Shown piece by piece: positions 8,537 to 17,537 of a stretch of 64,000 nt of DNA. The stretch covers positions 24,642 to 88,641 of the forward strand of contig JANQJP010000039.1 in assembly GCA_028281575.1 (NCBI GenBank), read 5' to 3'. The translations under genes and the position numbers were made by a program. The notes under the pieces were generated by a model that searched no databases, was not told where the DNA came from, and saw only the letters and a list, made by a program, of their open reading frames with translations. How positions within the stretch are numbered: position 1 is the first letter of the stretch; each line of letters begins with the position of its first letter. The DNA is from Cellvibrionaceae bacterium (GTDB taxonomy: Bacteria; Pseudomonadota; Gammaproteobacteria; Pseudomonadales; Cellvibrionaceae).

Positions 8537-10999
8537 ATGCAGCCGACTATTGGAAACCAGTATCATGGCGGAATTACTCGCTATGCGGATTTTGTCATCA
8601 GTTATCGTTGGCTCGTCTTGTTTGTTTCTTTTTTTGCAGTAGCTTTAGTTGCTCTCGGAGCTATGCGCCTCGTACCGACAAATGATTATCGCGTATTTTT
8701 TTCTGGCGAAAACCCCCACCTCGTAGCCTTTGAACAACAGCAGAAGGTTTACACTAAAAATGATAACGTCTTATTTATTATTACACCTCAAGATGGGCAG
8801 GTATTCGGTCGAGAAACACTCGCAGCGATTGAAGAAGTAACAGAAGCCGCGTGGCAGTTTCCCTATGCCTTGCGCGTTGATTCGCTGACTAATTTTCAAT
8901 ATTCACACGCCGAAGAAGACGATTTAATCGTAGAGGACTTGATAGAAAACCCGCTCTATTTGAGTGACGAAGAAATATCAGCCGCAAAAGAAGTCGCGCT
9001 CAAAGATCCGCTGATACAGAACCGCCTTCTCAATGCCGATGCGAGCGTCACTGCAGTAAATATCACTTTCCAAATGCCCGATGAAACGCTCGGTGCCAGC
9101 TCAGAAGAAATATTGAAGGCGAATCCGCTTGTCGTAGATGAAATGCGTGCACTAAAGGGAAAAATAGAGGAGAAGTACCCTGTCGAGGTTCGTTTAAGTG
9201 GCATTGTGATGCTGTCCAATGCATTTTTTGAAGCCTCCATGCTCGATATGAAAACACTCGTTCCGTTGATGTTTGTGATTATTATCGCGGTTATGCTTAT
9301 TTTGCTGACGACACTTAGTATCAGCCGCGAGTCGACATGGAAAATGTTTACAACGCTGTTGAGTAGTTTAGTTGTTACTATTTTTGTACTTTTCGTCATT
9401 ATGTTGTCCATTGGCGCTGGCATGGGTATTGGCGGTTGGATGGGTATCAAACTCACGCCGCCATCGTTTTCAGCGCCAACGATTATCATGACGCTAGCGG
9501 TAGCCGACTCCATTCATTTTCTTGTGACCTTATATAGTGGCATGCGCAAAGGCATGAATAGGCACGAGGCTATTCGCTATAGTTTACGTTTAAATTTTGG
9601 TCCGATTCTTCTCACATCGGTCACAACCGCTATTGGTTTTATGTCGATGAACTTTAGCGATGCGCCACCGTTTCATGATTTGGGTAATATGACGGCAGCG
9701 GGTGTGATGGCTGCTTTTGTACTGTCTGTATCTTTCCTTCCCGCGCTAATAGCTATTGTCCCTATACATGTGGGCAGGTCAGAAAGCCAACTTACCAATT
9801 GGATGGAAAATGTTGGTGAATTTGTTATCCGGCGCCGGCGCGTCATCTTTTCTGCTGCGGCGATTGTTTCCGTCGCATTCGTTGCTGCAATTCCGTTAAA
9901 TCAATTCGACGATAACTTTGTCGGTTACTTTAGCAAGAAAATCGACTTTCGAAATGATACCGACTATGTAAATGAAAAATTAACGGGTATTTATCAGGTT
10001 CAATACTCGTTAGCCAGTGGAGAAGATTACGGTGTCAGTGCCCCTGATTTTTTGCAGAACATAGAAAGTTTTGTCGAATGGATGCGTGCACAACCCGAAG
10101 TCACACATGTAAACACTTTCACTGATACCTTTAAGCGTATTAACAAAAATATGCACGGTGATGATGAGGCTTATTATCGTTTGCCAGAAGATAAACAACT
10201 CGCTGCGCAGTATTTATTGTTGTACGAGCTGTCACTTCCCGAAGGCCTGGATTTAAATAATCAGATGGATATAGGCAAGAGTTCGACACAAATCGTCGTC
10301 ACTTTGAAGGATGTGACGTCAAGTAAAATTGCAGATATCTCTGAGCGCGGCAGTGATTGGCTAAAGGCCAATACCGGGCTTGAGTCTTATGGTGTTGGCC
10401 CGGCAGTAATGTTCGCCTACATATCCGAAACAAATATGAAAAGCATGCTTTTCGGTACCTTCGTAGCCATATTATTAATTTCGTTCCTGATCATGTTAGC
10501 ACTGCGCAGTTTGCGTATAGGTACCTTAAGCCTAATTCCAAACCTGTTGCCTTTGGCGGCAGCTTTTGGACTTTGGGGTATTTTAATTGGTGAGGTAAAT
10601 GTGGCGGTATCTATGGTTACCGGAATGGCACTCGGTATTGTTGTAGATGATTCGGTCCATTTTTTAAGTAAATACTTGCGCGCGCGACGAGAAGATGGCC
10701 TGGATAGTGAAAATGCTGTTCGCTATGCATTTTCCAGTGTTGGTCTCGCAATTGTCATTACGTCAATTATTCTAATATGTGGTTTTGCGATTTTAGCAAT
10801 GTCAAATTTTGGGATGAATTCCGGTATGGCGATACTCACTGCGATTGCTATTTCCATGGCGCTTATCGCAGATTTTCTACTGCTGCCCGTATTGCTTATA
10901 GCGATTGATGGTAAGCGGGATAGAGGTGAAAAAGAGACCTCGGGAGAGGGCCGTAACAAATCTGAAAAAGTTAGTTTAGAGGGGGAAGGCTATGCTTAG
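8537..10999 (+). CDS. RND/MMPL family transporter
   Basis: A predicted inner-membrane proton-driven exporter of 820 residues. It has the RND layout: a first helix (about residues 23-45), a large periplasmic loop, a block of five helices (about 235-425), a second lone helix and loop, and a C-terminal helix block, with a duplicated 'VADSIHFL' / 'VVDDSVHFL' motif in the two halves. These Asp-containing motifs are typical of MMPL, HpnN-like proteins, which move lipids, hopanoids or hydrophobic compounds, rather than drug pumps of the AcrB type. The start ATG has GAGGGGAGGT upstream. The last 8 bp overlap the next gene, so coupling is likely. Confidence 0.93.
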   Translation: MQPTIGNQYHGGITRYADFVISYRWLVLFVSFFAVALVALGAMRLVPTNDYRVFFSGENPHLVAFEQQQKVYTKNDNVLFIITPQDGQVFGRETLAAIEEVTEAAWQFPYALRVDSLTNFQYSHAEEDDLIVEDLIENPLYLSDEEISAAKEVALKDPLIQNRLLNADASVTAVNITFQMPDETLGASSEEILKANPLVVDEMRALKGKIEEKYPVEVRLSGIVMLSNAFFEASMLDMKTLVPLMFVIIIAVMLILLTTLSISRESTWKMFTTLLSSLVVTIFVLFVIMLSIGAGMGIGGWMGIKLTPPSFSAPTIIMTLAVADSIHFLVTLYSGMRKGMNRHEAIRYSLRLNFGPILLTSVTTAIGFMSMNFSDAPPFHDLGNMTAAGVMAAFVLSVSFLPALIAIVPIHVGRSESQLTNWMENVGEFVIRRRRVIFSAAAIVSVAFVAAIPLNQFDDNFVGYFSKKIDFRNDTDYVNEKLTGIYQVQYSLASGEDYGVSAPDFLQNIESFVEWMRAQPEVTHVNTFTDTFKRINKNMHGDDEAYYRLPEDKQLAAQYLLLYELSLPEGLDLNNQMDIGKSSTQIVVTLKDVTSSKIADISERGSDWLKANTGLESYGVGPAVMFAYISETNMKSMLFGTFVAILLISFLIMLALRSLRIGTLSLIPNLLPLAAAFGLWGILIGEVNVAVSMVTGMALGIVVDDSVHFLSKYLRARREDGLDSENAVRYAFSSVGLAIVITSIILICGFAILAMSNFGMNSGMAILTAIAISMALIADFLLLPVLLIAIDGKRDRGEKETSGEGRNKSEKVSLEGEGYA

Positions 11000-11777
11000 A
11001 AAAACAAATATTATCATTTGGTGTCTGATATTTTTACCGGTGACCCTTGTTGCGCAGACACCAGAAGAGCGCGGTTTGGAAATTGCCAAAGAAGTCGATG
11101 CGCGCGATATCGGTTTTGGCGATTCTGCTAATAAAATTACAATGGTACTGCGTGATCAGCACGGCAATGAGCGTTCCCGTTATATGCGTAATCGGACGCT
11201 TGAGGTAGAGGGCGACGGGGACAAGTCCATTATTATTTTTGATAATCCCGGCGACGTGAAAGGAACAGCGTTCTTATCTTTTACACATAAAGAAGGCCCG
11301 GATGACCAGTGGCTGTACATTCCCGCACTTAGAAAAGTCAAACGCATTGCGTCAAACAACAAAGCGGGCGCATTTATGAATAGTGAGTTTGCCTTCGAGG
11401 ATATCGCCAGCCAGGAAGTTGAAAAATATACCTATAAATATATTGGAGAAGACACCTACGGTGAGATAGCCGTGTTTAAGAATGAAGCCGATCCCGTGGA
11501 TCCAAAATCTGGTTATTCACGCCTGGAGGTTTGGATCGATCAACAACGCTTTATTCCATTAAAAGTCGATTTTTTTAATCGTGGAGGAAAGTTGAAAAAA
11601 ACGCTCGAATTTGATGAGTATGAACAATATCTTGAAAAGTATTGGCGTGCCGGCAAGTGGACAATGACAAACCATATTACTGGAAAGAGTACAGTCTTGT
11701 ATACCACCGGCTGGGTATTCAATAACGGCTTTACCGATAAAGATTTTAACAAGAACAGCTTGTCACGAGCGAAATAA
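10992..11777 (+). CDS. Outer membrane lipoprotein-sorting protein, LolA-like
   Basis: A 261-residue periplasmic protein with an N-terminal signal peptide (about residues 1-21, cut near VAQ-TPEER) and a LolA/LolB-like half-barrel domain (PF17131 type). Recognisable parts include DNPGDVKGTAFLSFTHKEG, DDQWLYIPALRKVKRI and SGYSRLEVWIDQQRFIPLKVDFF. LolA-like folds bind acyl chains. This family is typically encoded beside MMPL/RND pumps, and here it overlaps the pump gene and is followed 4 bp later by a barrel gene. It is thus a good candidate for the periplasmic carrier of whatever the pump exports. Substrate unknown. Confidence 0.88.
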   Translation: MLRKTNIIIWCLIFLPVTLVAQTPEERGLEIAKEVDARDIGFGDSANKITMVLRDQHGNERSRYMRNRTLEVEGDGDKSIIIFDNPGDVKGTAFLSFTHKEGPDDQWLYIPALRKVKRIASNNKAGAFMNSEFAFEDIASQEVEKYTYKYIGEDTYGEIAVFKNEADPVDPKSGYSRLEVWIDQQRFIPLKVDFFNRGGKLKKTLEFDEYEQYLEKYWRAGKWTMTNHITGKSTVLYTTGWVFNNGFTDKDFNKNSLSRAK

Positions 11778-11781
11778 ATTT

Positions 11782-12984
11782 ATGCGAAGGGTTTGGACGC
11801 GATATAGGTTTATCTTCTTTGGGTTTTCGCTTTTGGCTTCACTTAAAGTGTTTGGTAATGACATCTCCGGTTATATTGGTGCGGAGTTACGTTATTTTCC
11901 AAGCAGCCCTGTTTTTTCCGGTCAGAGTAGCCACAATGATTCACTGACGGGGTATTTTGAAGCTTACCGGGATTTCAACGACGGTGATCAACGTATTGCG
12001 TTAACGGCGTTTGCTCGCGTTGACTCCGAAGATAATCAACGTAGTCACGCAGACATAAGAGAGTTGTATTGGTGGCAAAATTTTGATGCGTTTGAGCTAT
12101 ATGTTGGTGCACGAAAAATTTTTTGGGGTGTAACTGAATCGGTTCATTTGGTCGATATTGTTAATCAGTCGGATACTTTAGAAAACATAGATACGGAAGA
12201 CAAGCTTGGGCAACCTATGATTCAAGTTGTCACTGTTCAGGATTGGGGCACTTTAGAGGCGTTTATTTTACCCTATTTTCGTGAACGCGAATTCCCGGGT
12301 AAGAAAAGCCGCTTGAGGCCGGGACTGCCCGTTCTTGATGAAGCGTTGTTTCAGGATGACGATGAGCAGGCACATACAGATTATGCGTTGCGATGGTCAC
12401 ATTATGTGGACGTTTGGGATTTTGGTGTTAGTTATTTTTCGGGGACAAATAGATCTCCAGTATTTGTTCCCGTGTTTAATAATGGGCAAGTTATTGCGCT
12501 GCAACCTTACTATGCGCAAATTAACCAAGTGGGTGTTGATCTACAGGCCACGATTGAAGCATGGCTTTTTAAGTTGGAAACCATTTTGGTCGACGAACAA
12601 GGCTATGGAAACTACGAAGCTTTGGCAGGAGGTATAGAATATACTTTCTATACTATTGCCAGTTCTAACGCCGATTTGGGTTTAATTGCAGAGTATCAGT
12701 TTTCAAGCGCTGATGGGGCGCGGGAACCGATCGCACAGAATGATATCGTGTTGGGAGGACGTTGGGCCTTTAATGATCTTGATGCGTCGGAGGTTCTTTT
12801 CCTGGTCAGTCAGGACCTTGACCATAGCAACCGCTTCTACTCGCTTGAGTTGAGTCGACGCTTGAACGACGATTGGAAGTTGGAGGCGGAATTTCGTGTT
12901 TTTGACCGCATCGAACCCGGCACCCCAGAGTTTGACCTGAGGGATGATGACTATCTGCAATTAGAATTGAGAAGGTATTTTTAA
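11782..12984 (+). CDS. Predicted outer-membrane beta-barrel protein
   Basis: A 400-residue protein with a signal peptide (about residues 1-25), alternating hydrophobic/polar stretches rich in Tyr, Trp and Phe, and a C-terminal Phe (LELRRYF), all expected of an outer-membrane barrel recognised by BAM. A small conserved-looking loop is GARKIFWGVTESVHLVDIVNQ. It resembles the DUF1302/porin-like proteins that accompany MMPL plus LolA-like pairs, but it is shorter than typical DUF1302 proteins, so I do not assign that family firmly. Placed 4 bp after the LolA-like gene, it would give the system an outer-membrane component. Confidence 0.75.
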   Translation: MRRVWTRYRFIFFGFSLLASLKVFGNDISGYIGAELRYFPSSPVFSGQSSHNDSLTGYFEAYRDFNDGDQRIALTAFARVDSEDNQRSHADIRELYWWQNFDAFELYVGARKIFWGVTESVHLVDIVNQSDTLENIDTEDKLGQPMIQVVTVQDWGTLEAFILPYFREREFPGKKSRLRPGLPVLDEALFQDDDEQAHTDYALRWSHYVDVWDFGVSYFSGTNRSPVFVPVFNNGQVIALQPYYAQINQVGVDLQATIEAWLFKLETILVDEQGYGNYEALAGGIEYTFYTIASSNADLGLIAEYQFSSADGAREPIAQNDIVLGGRWAFNDLDASEVLFLVSQDLDHSNRFYSLELSRRLNDDWKLEAEFRVFDRIEPGTPEFDLRDDDYLQLELRRYF

Positions 12985-13008
12985 ACGGTTCACCATAAGC
13001 CAGGCCTG

Positions 13009-13039
13009 CCGACAAGAGATGCTGCCGGTCGGCTATAAT
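13009..13039 (+). promoter_or_regulatory. Candidate sigma70 promoter of the hybrid kinase gene
   Basis: A consensus -10 box TATAAT at 13034-13039 is preceded by CCGACA at 13009-13014 with a longish 19-bp spacer. It gives a leader of roughly 40 nt before the ATG at 13087. Confidence 0.45.
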
Positions 13040-13086
13040 GACTTATAGGGAAATAATGTAGGAAATTGGCTTCAAATGGTACTCAG

Positions 13087-15222
13087 ATGGATAAAACAAG
13101 GAAAATTCGTCTAACAAATACCTTGCTCGCTGCGGGCGGTGGAGTTGTACTAAGCGCCGAATGGGTTTTTGCAGCGCTGCTTGGGCACACGTTTATTTCC
13201 CCCTATGGACTCATTTTTTCTCTCGGTTTCTTTTGGTTCATCAATTTTGTATTTATCGGGCTGGTTGCAACGGGTTATTCCGAGCGATTTAAGGATCCTT
13301 CGTTAAGCTTCGCGCAAATGCTTTGGGCGTCTTCATGCTGTCTGATAAGTCTTGTTGCGATTCCACGTTACTCCGAACTTGTCTATTTGTTGCTGATTTT
13401 AATCGCTATTTTTGGTGTTTTTAGGCTTGCGCCCAAGTCCTTCAACCTGTATGCGGTATTTGTCTCCTTTGGTTTAGCGTGCGTTCTAGCTGTGCAACAC
13501 GAATTGCAGTTGCTGGCTAAAATGCGTATTGAATTTATTGCTGTATGGGTCGTTTTTTCTGCATGTTTTCTTATTTTGATTTCACTTTGCCAGGCAGTAA
13601 CGACATTGCAGTCCAGACTTAAATCAAAAAATCAGGAACTGCGAGAAGCAATATCAGCCAAAAGTAATTTTCTCGCCAATATGAGTCACGAGATCAGAAC
13701 CCCGATGAATGGTGTATTGGGAATGCTCGAATTGATGGAACGCGAACGCTTAAGCGAGAATCAAACTAAATACCTCGATATCGCAAAATCGAGTGGCCGC
13801 ACGTTGGTCATGTTAATCAACGATATTTTAGATTTTTCAAAAATTGAAGCCGGTAGTGTTGTGCTTGAGAAGTATGAATTTAATATCATTGCTGTTACTC
13901 AGACGATTTGTAATTCCTTCTATTTTCTGGCCAGGGAAAAAGACCTGGATTTTGTTATTGATATTGACCCTCGCATACCTAAAAAGGTACTCGGAGATGA
14001 AATGCGTGTGCGCCAAATACTCAATAATATTATTGGTAATGCGCTTAAATTTACTGAGCGGGGTTATGTTGTTGTCGTACTTACTTTAACTGACCAAAAC
14101 AAAGATTTGCTCACGTTGGAACTTTCGGTGAAAGACACCGGTATTGGCATTTTTGATGAGGTAAAAGACAAGGTGTTTGAATCTTTTTCGCAAGCAGATA
14201 ATTCGACTACACGTGAGTACGGTGGTTCAGGTTTGGGTTTGGCGATCTCTCGTCATCTCTGTATTTTAATGGGTGGCGATATTACTTTGGATAGCACTCA
14301 GGGAGAGGGGAGTCGTTTCGACGCGACGATTAAACTGGGTTTCGCAGCTGATATTAGCGAGAGTGACACGGTGTGCGCTGACGAAAGGGTATTTATTATT
14401 GACGACCAAGTGTATCGTCAATTGGCTCTGCAAAAAGTACTCGAACATCACGGCGCGTCAGTGATTAACTTTGATTCAGGCAAGCAGGGAATCGCTGATA
14501 TTTTGTCCAATATTTTGGATGCTCAGGCGACTGCGGTGCTTGTTCATGCAAGCTCAGAGGATCGCAAAGGTACAGATCTTGCTCTATCGTTATCAAGGTT
14601 ACCGGCGCTAACCCGGGTTCCAGTTATTTTAATTGGACCTACGGCTACTGAAATGAATCAGGTTGAGAATTTTTTAACGGAACCATGGAATGAGATCGCA
14701 CTGATAGATCTATTGAAAAATGCAAGGCAAAAAACAAATTCACGTAAAAACGTTTCTGTAAATGACGCTACGCATGTCGAAGATGTGCAGAGCGATAAGA
14801 TCGAAAGCTCAATAGAAAATAGTACCGAAACGCGTGGAGAAAACCCGTTTGTCTTATTGGTAGAGGACGATATTACCAACCAGCAGGTTGCGACAATGTT
14901 AATTGAAGACTGTCAACTCAACGTAGATGTTGCCGAAAATGGACAGAAGGCTATTGCTAAGATGAGTGATTTTCCTGGGCGCTACCGGCTTGTTTTTATG
15001 GATTGTCAAATGCCAGTCATGGATGGTTACGAAGCGACACAAAAAATTCGTGAAGGTGCTGCAGGCGAACAGGCGGCGCAAATACCTATAATTGCGATGA
15101 CGGCGAATGCATTGGTGGGTGATCGTGAAAAATGTCTGGCTGCGGGCATGAACGACTATATATCCAAGCCTGTCAGTTTCGAGACGATTGAAGAAAAAGT
15201 AAACAACTGGATAGGGCGTTGA
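13087..15222 (+). CDS. Hybrid sensor histidine kinase with two receiver-like domains
   Basis: A membrane-bound hybrid kinase of about 711 residues. Six hydrophobic segments cover roughly residues 8-175; then come HisKA with the H-box (NMSHEIRTPMNGVLG, phospho-His about 201), the HATPase domain (N, G1 KDTGIGI, G2 GGSGLGLAIS), a pseudo-receiver (about 445-570) and a C-terminal receiver (phospho-Asp about 639 in VFMDCQMPVMDG, Lys in YISKPV). The middle receiver keeps IIDDQ but lacks the acceptor Asp (VLVHASSED) and the Lys, so it is probably regulatory. There is no classical periplasmic sensor domain. An in-frame TTG at 13066 is an alternative start; neither has a well-spaced RBS. No partner regulator is adjacent. 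Confidence 0.92.
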   Translation: MDKTRKIRLTNTLLAAGGGVVLSAEWVFAALLGHTFISPYGLIFSLGFFWFINFVFIGLVATGYSERFKDPSLSFAQMLWASSCCLISLVAIPRYSELVYLLLILIAIFGVFRLAPKSFNLYAVFVSFGLACVLAVQHELQLLAKMRIEFIAVWVVFSACFLILISLCQAVTTLQSRLKSKNQELREAISAKSNFLANMSHEIRTPMNGVLGMLELMERERLSENQTKYLDIAKSSGRTLVMLINDILDFSKIEAGSVVLEKYEFNIIAVTQTICNSFYFLAREKDLDFVIDIDPRIPKKVLGDEMRVRQILNNIIGNALKFTERGYVVVVLTLTDQNKDLLTLELSVKDTGIGIFDEVKDKVFESFSQADNSTTREYGGSGLGLAISRHLCILMGGDITLDSTQGEGSRFDATIKLGFAADISESDTVCADERVFIIDDQVYRQLALQKVLEHHGASVINFDSGKQGIADILSNILDAQATAVLVHASSEDRKGTDLALSLSRLPALTRVPVILIGPTATEMNQVENFLTEPWNEIALIDLLKNARQKTNSRKNVSVNDATHVEDVQSDKIESSIENSTETRGENPFVLLVEDDITNQQVATMLIEDCQLNVDVAENGQKAIAKMSDFPGRYRLVFMDCQMPVMDGYEATQKIREGAAGEQAAQIPIIAMTANALVGDREKCLAAGMNDYISKPVSFETIEEKVNNWIGR

Positions 15223-15426
15223 TGTCTTTTATCTATTAGCTCGATGATAAAATAGTTTACTCAACTGTTTTATTGATGCGAGGTGGCTTTGCGCTGTTAA
15301 ACGGGCTCACGTTGGTTTTTGACCAATGGCGTTACTGTATTCATCCATTACAAAATCTTGTTACGCTGGCTTGAACTTCGCGCTTTGATCCCAACATAGC
15401 CGTGATATAGCCACTTGGAACAAGCT

Positions 15427-16284
15427 ATGACTAGCGCAAATATCGTTGATATCACCCCTGAAAACGCTCAAGCGGAAATTGTAGAAAAGTCTTTCAAACA
15501 GCCTGTTCTCGTTGATTTTTGGGCCGATTGGTGCGCGCCGTGTAAAAACCTTGCTCCCGTGTTAGAAAAGCTCGCTGCGGAATATACAGATCAGCTTACA
15601 CTTGCAAAAATTAATGCCGATGAGCAGCAGATGCTCGCAGCGCAATTTGGTGTTCAGAGTTTGCCTACGGTACTTATTGTCAAGGATGGGCGACCTGTAG
15701 ACGGTTTTGCGGGGGCGCAGCCAGAGACGCAGGTGCGTGAACTTTTAGACAAATATCTTCCCAAACCCTGGGACGCGATGTTCACTCAGGCACAGGAGTT
15801 AATTGCGACACAGCAATTTGCTGAGGCTCTGCCTATTTTGTCAGCGGCCTATGAACAATCACAGCAGCGCCCGGATATTGCCCTTGCCTACACGAGCACT
15901 TTAATTGCGTGTAAACGACTCGATGATGCAGAAGCGGTGCTTGGTGCGGTTAAGATGGCGGACCAGGATGCAGCGTATACCCAACTCAAGGCCCAGCTTG
16001 AACTCGCGCGTGAAGCGGGTAAGTCGCCTGAAATTGAGGCGCTCGAAGCGCAGCATGTGCAGGACAAAGACAACCCGGAGCTCGCGTTGCAGCTCGCACT
16101 GCAATATGTTCAGCACGATCATATTCAAGAGGCCCTGACCTTGCTTTACCCCTTCTTGCAGAAAGACCTAAATTGTCTTAGTGGTGAGGTAAAAAAGGCC
16201 TACACCGACGTCATTAATAGCCTCCCGAGCGGAGATGCTCTCGCTACACAGTACCAACGCAAGCTCTACACCTTGCTCTACTAG
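15427..16284 (+). CDS. cnoX: Co-chaperedoxin CnoX (YbbN): thioredoxin domain with TPR repeats
   Basis: CnoX holds and protects proteins during oxidative stress and hands them to DnaK or GroEL. The 285-residue protein has a thioredoxin domain (about residues 5-110) with an intact WCAPC active site (C36, C39) and the conserved cis-Pro segment SLPTVLIVKDG, followed by Ala/Leu/Gln-rich TPR-like helices. The family architecture is thioredoxin plus TPR at this length. E. coli CnoX has lost the CxxC, so this protein may keep thiol-disulfide activity. I chose ATG 15427 because GGAACA precedes it at good distance; a TTG at 15415 is an alternative. The neighbours are unrelated. Confidence 0.92.
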   Translation: MTSANIVDITPENAQAEIVEKSFKQPVLVDFWADWCAPCKNLAPVLEKLAAEYTDQLTLAKINADEQQMLAAQFGVQSLPTVLIVKDGRPVDGFAGAQPETQVRELLDKYLPKPWDAMFTQAQELIATQQFAEALPILSAAYEQSQQRPDIALAYTSTLIACKRLDDAEAVLGAVKMADQDAAYTQLKAQLELAREAGKSPEIEALEAQHVQDKDNPELALQLALQYVQHDHIQEALTLLYPFLQKDLNCLSGEVKKAYTDVINSLPSGDALATQYQRKLYTLLY

Positions 16285-16394
16285 AAGTACTTTTTTGATG
16301 GCATAATAGCGCCCCTTTTTTGCCCCCTTCTCAGTAAACGACAACTGATCATGGCTTTCATCCAGTTCTGGTAGACGAAACGAGTTAAGCACGT

Positions 16395-17513
16395 ATGCGC
16401 GATGTGATTAAACCCAATAACCCTAATTTTTCTTCTGGTCCCTGCAGTAAGCGACCAGGTTACGACCTACGTAATTTAAGAACCGATGTACTCGGACGTT
16501 CGCATCGCTCATCTCTGGGCAAGCGTGTGCTTGAGGAGGCGTGCACAAAAACTGCAGATTTACTCGGCCTCCCTGAGGGGTATCGCGTTGGGATTGTTCC
16601 TGCATCAGATACCGGGGCAGTCGAAATGGCGCTTTGGTCCATGCTCGGCGCCCGCGGTGTGGATATTCTCGCGTGGGAAAGTTTTGGTAGTGGTTGGGTC
16701 ACCGACGTCGTTAAGCAACTAAAGCTCGATGACGTCCGGGTGATGGAAACCGATTACGGTTTACTGCCGGATTTGACGCAAGTTGATGCCAATCGAGACC
16801 TTGTTTTTACCTGGAATGGCACAACGTCCGGAGTCAAAGTGCCCAACGGTGATTGGATCGCCGACAACCGCCAAGGTTTAACGATTTGCGATGCGACATC
16901 CGCTGTGTTCGCCCTGGATTTGCCTTGGGAAAAACTCGACGTCATTACTTACAGCTGGCAGAAAGTACTTGGTGGTGAAGGTGCTCACGGTGTACTGATC
17001 CTCAGCCCTCGCGCGGTAGAACGTCTTGAAAGCTATACGCCACCTTGGCCGCTACCCAAAATTTTTCGCTTAACCAAGGGCGGCAAACTTATCGAAGGTA
17101 TTTTTAAAGGTGCGACAATCAACACGCCCTCCATGCTTTGTGTTGCCGACTATTTGGATGCCTTGGATTGGGTTGTCGATATCGGCGGTGTGCAAGCCGC
17201 TATTCAGCGCTCGGTCAGTAATCTGAAGGTTGTGCGCGACTATGTAAATGCGAACGACTGGTTGCATTTTCTCGCCCAAGACCCTGCAACTATTTCCAGC
17301 ACCAGTATTTGCTTGACCATAGATACAAGCCCGGAAAATGTGAAAAAAATGGTTGGCTTGCTTGATCAACACGATGTGGCTCGGGATATAGGTGCTTATC
17401 GCGATGCACCTCCCGGTATTCGCCTTTGGGGTGGCGCGACCGTCGAGCCGAGCGATATGGCTGCACTGATGCCGTGGATAGGGTGGGCCTTTGAGCAGGT
17501 CACCGTTAAATAA
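16395..17513 (+). CDS. serC: Phosphoserine aminotransferase, archaeal/alphaproteobacterial type
   Basis: PLP enzyme that makes 3-phosphoserine from 3-phosphohydroxypyruvate in serine synthesis. The 372-residue protein starts [18 protein letters not shown], and has the Schiff-base lysine in [14 protein letters not shown] and the substrate segment FRLTKGGKL. These features match the 'Methanosarcina type' SerC found in rhizobia and some archaea, not the classic E. coli SerC. It is followed 24 bp later by a phosphoglycerate dehydrogenase gene, so two of the three steps of serine synthesis form an operon. Regulation not visible; a strong terminator closes the pair. Confidence 0.93.
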   Translation: MRDVIKPNNPNFSSGPCSKRPGYDLRNLRTDVLGRSHRSSLGKRVLEEACTKTADLLGLPEGYRVGIVPASDTGAVEMALWSMLGARGVDILAWESFGSGWVTDVVKQLKLDDVRVMETDYGLLPDLTQVDANRDLVFTWNGTTSGVKVPNGDWIADNRQGLTICDATSAVFALDLPWEKLDVITYSWQKVLGGEGAHGVLILSPRAVERLESYTPPWPLPKIFRLTKGGKLIEGIFKGATINTPSMLCVADYLDALDWVVDIGGVQAAIQRSVSNLKVVRDYVNANDWLHFLAQDPATISSTSICLTIDTSPENVKKMVGLLDQHDVARDIGAYRDAPPGIRLWGGATVEPSDMAALMPWIGWAFEQVTVK

Positions 17514-17537
17514 TTTATTAACAGAAAAGTGAAACCG

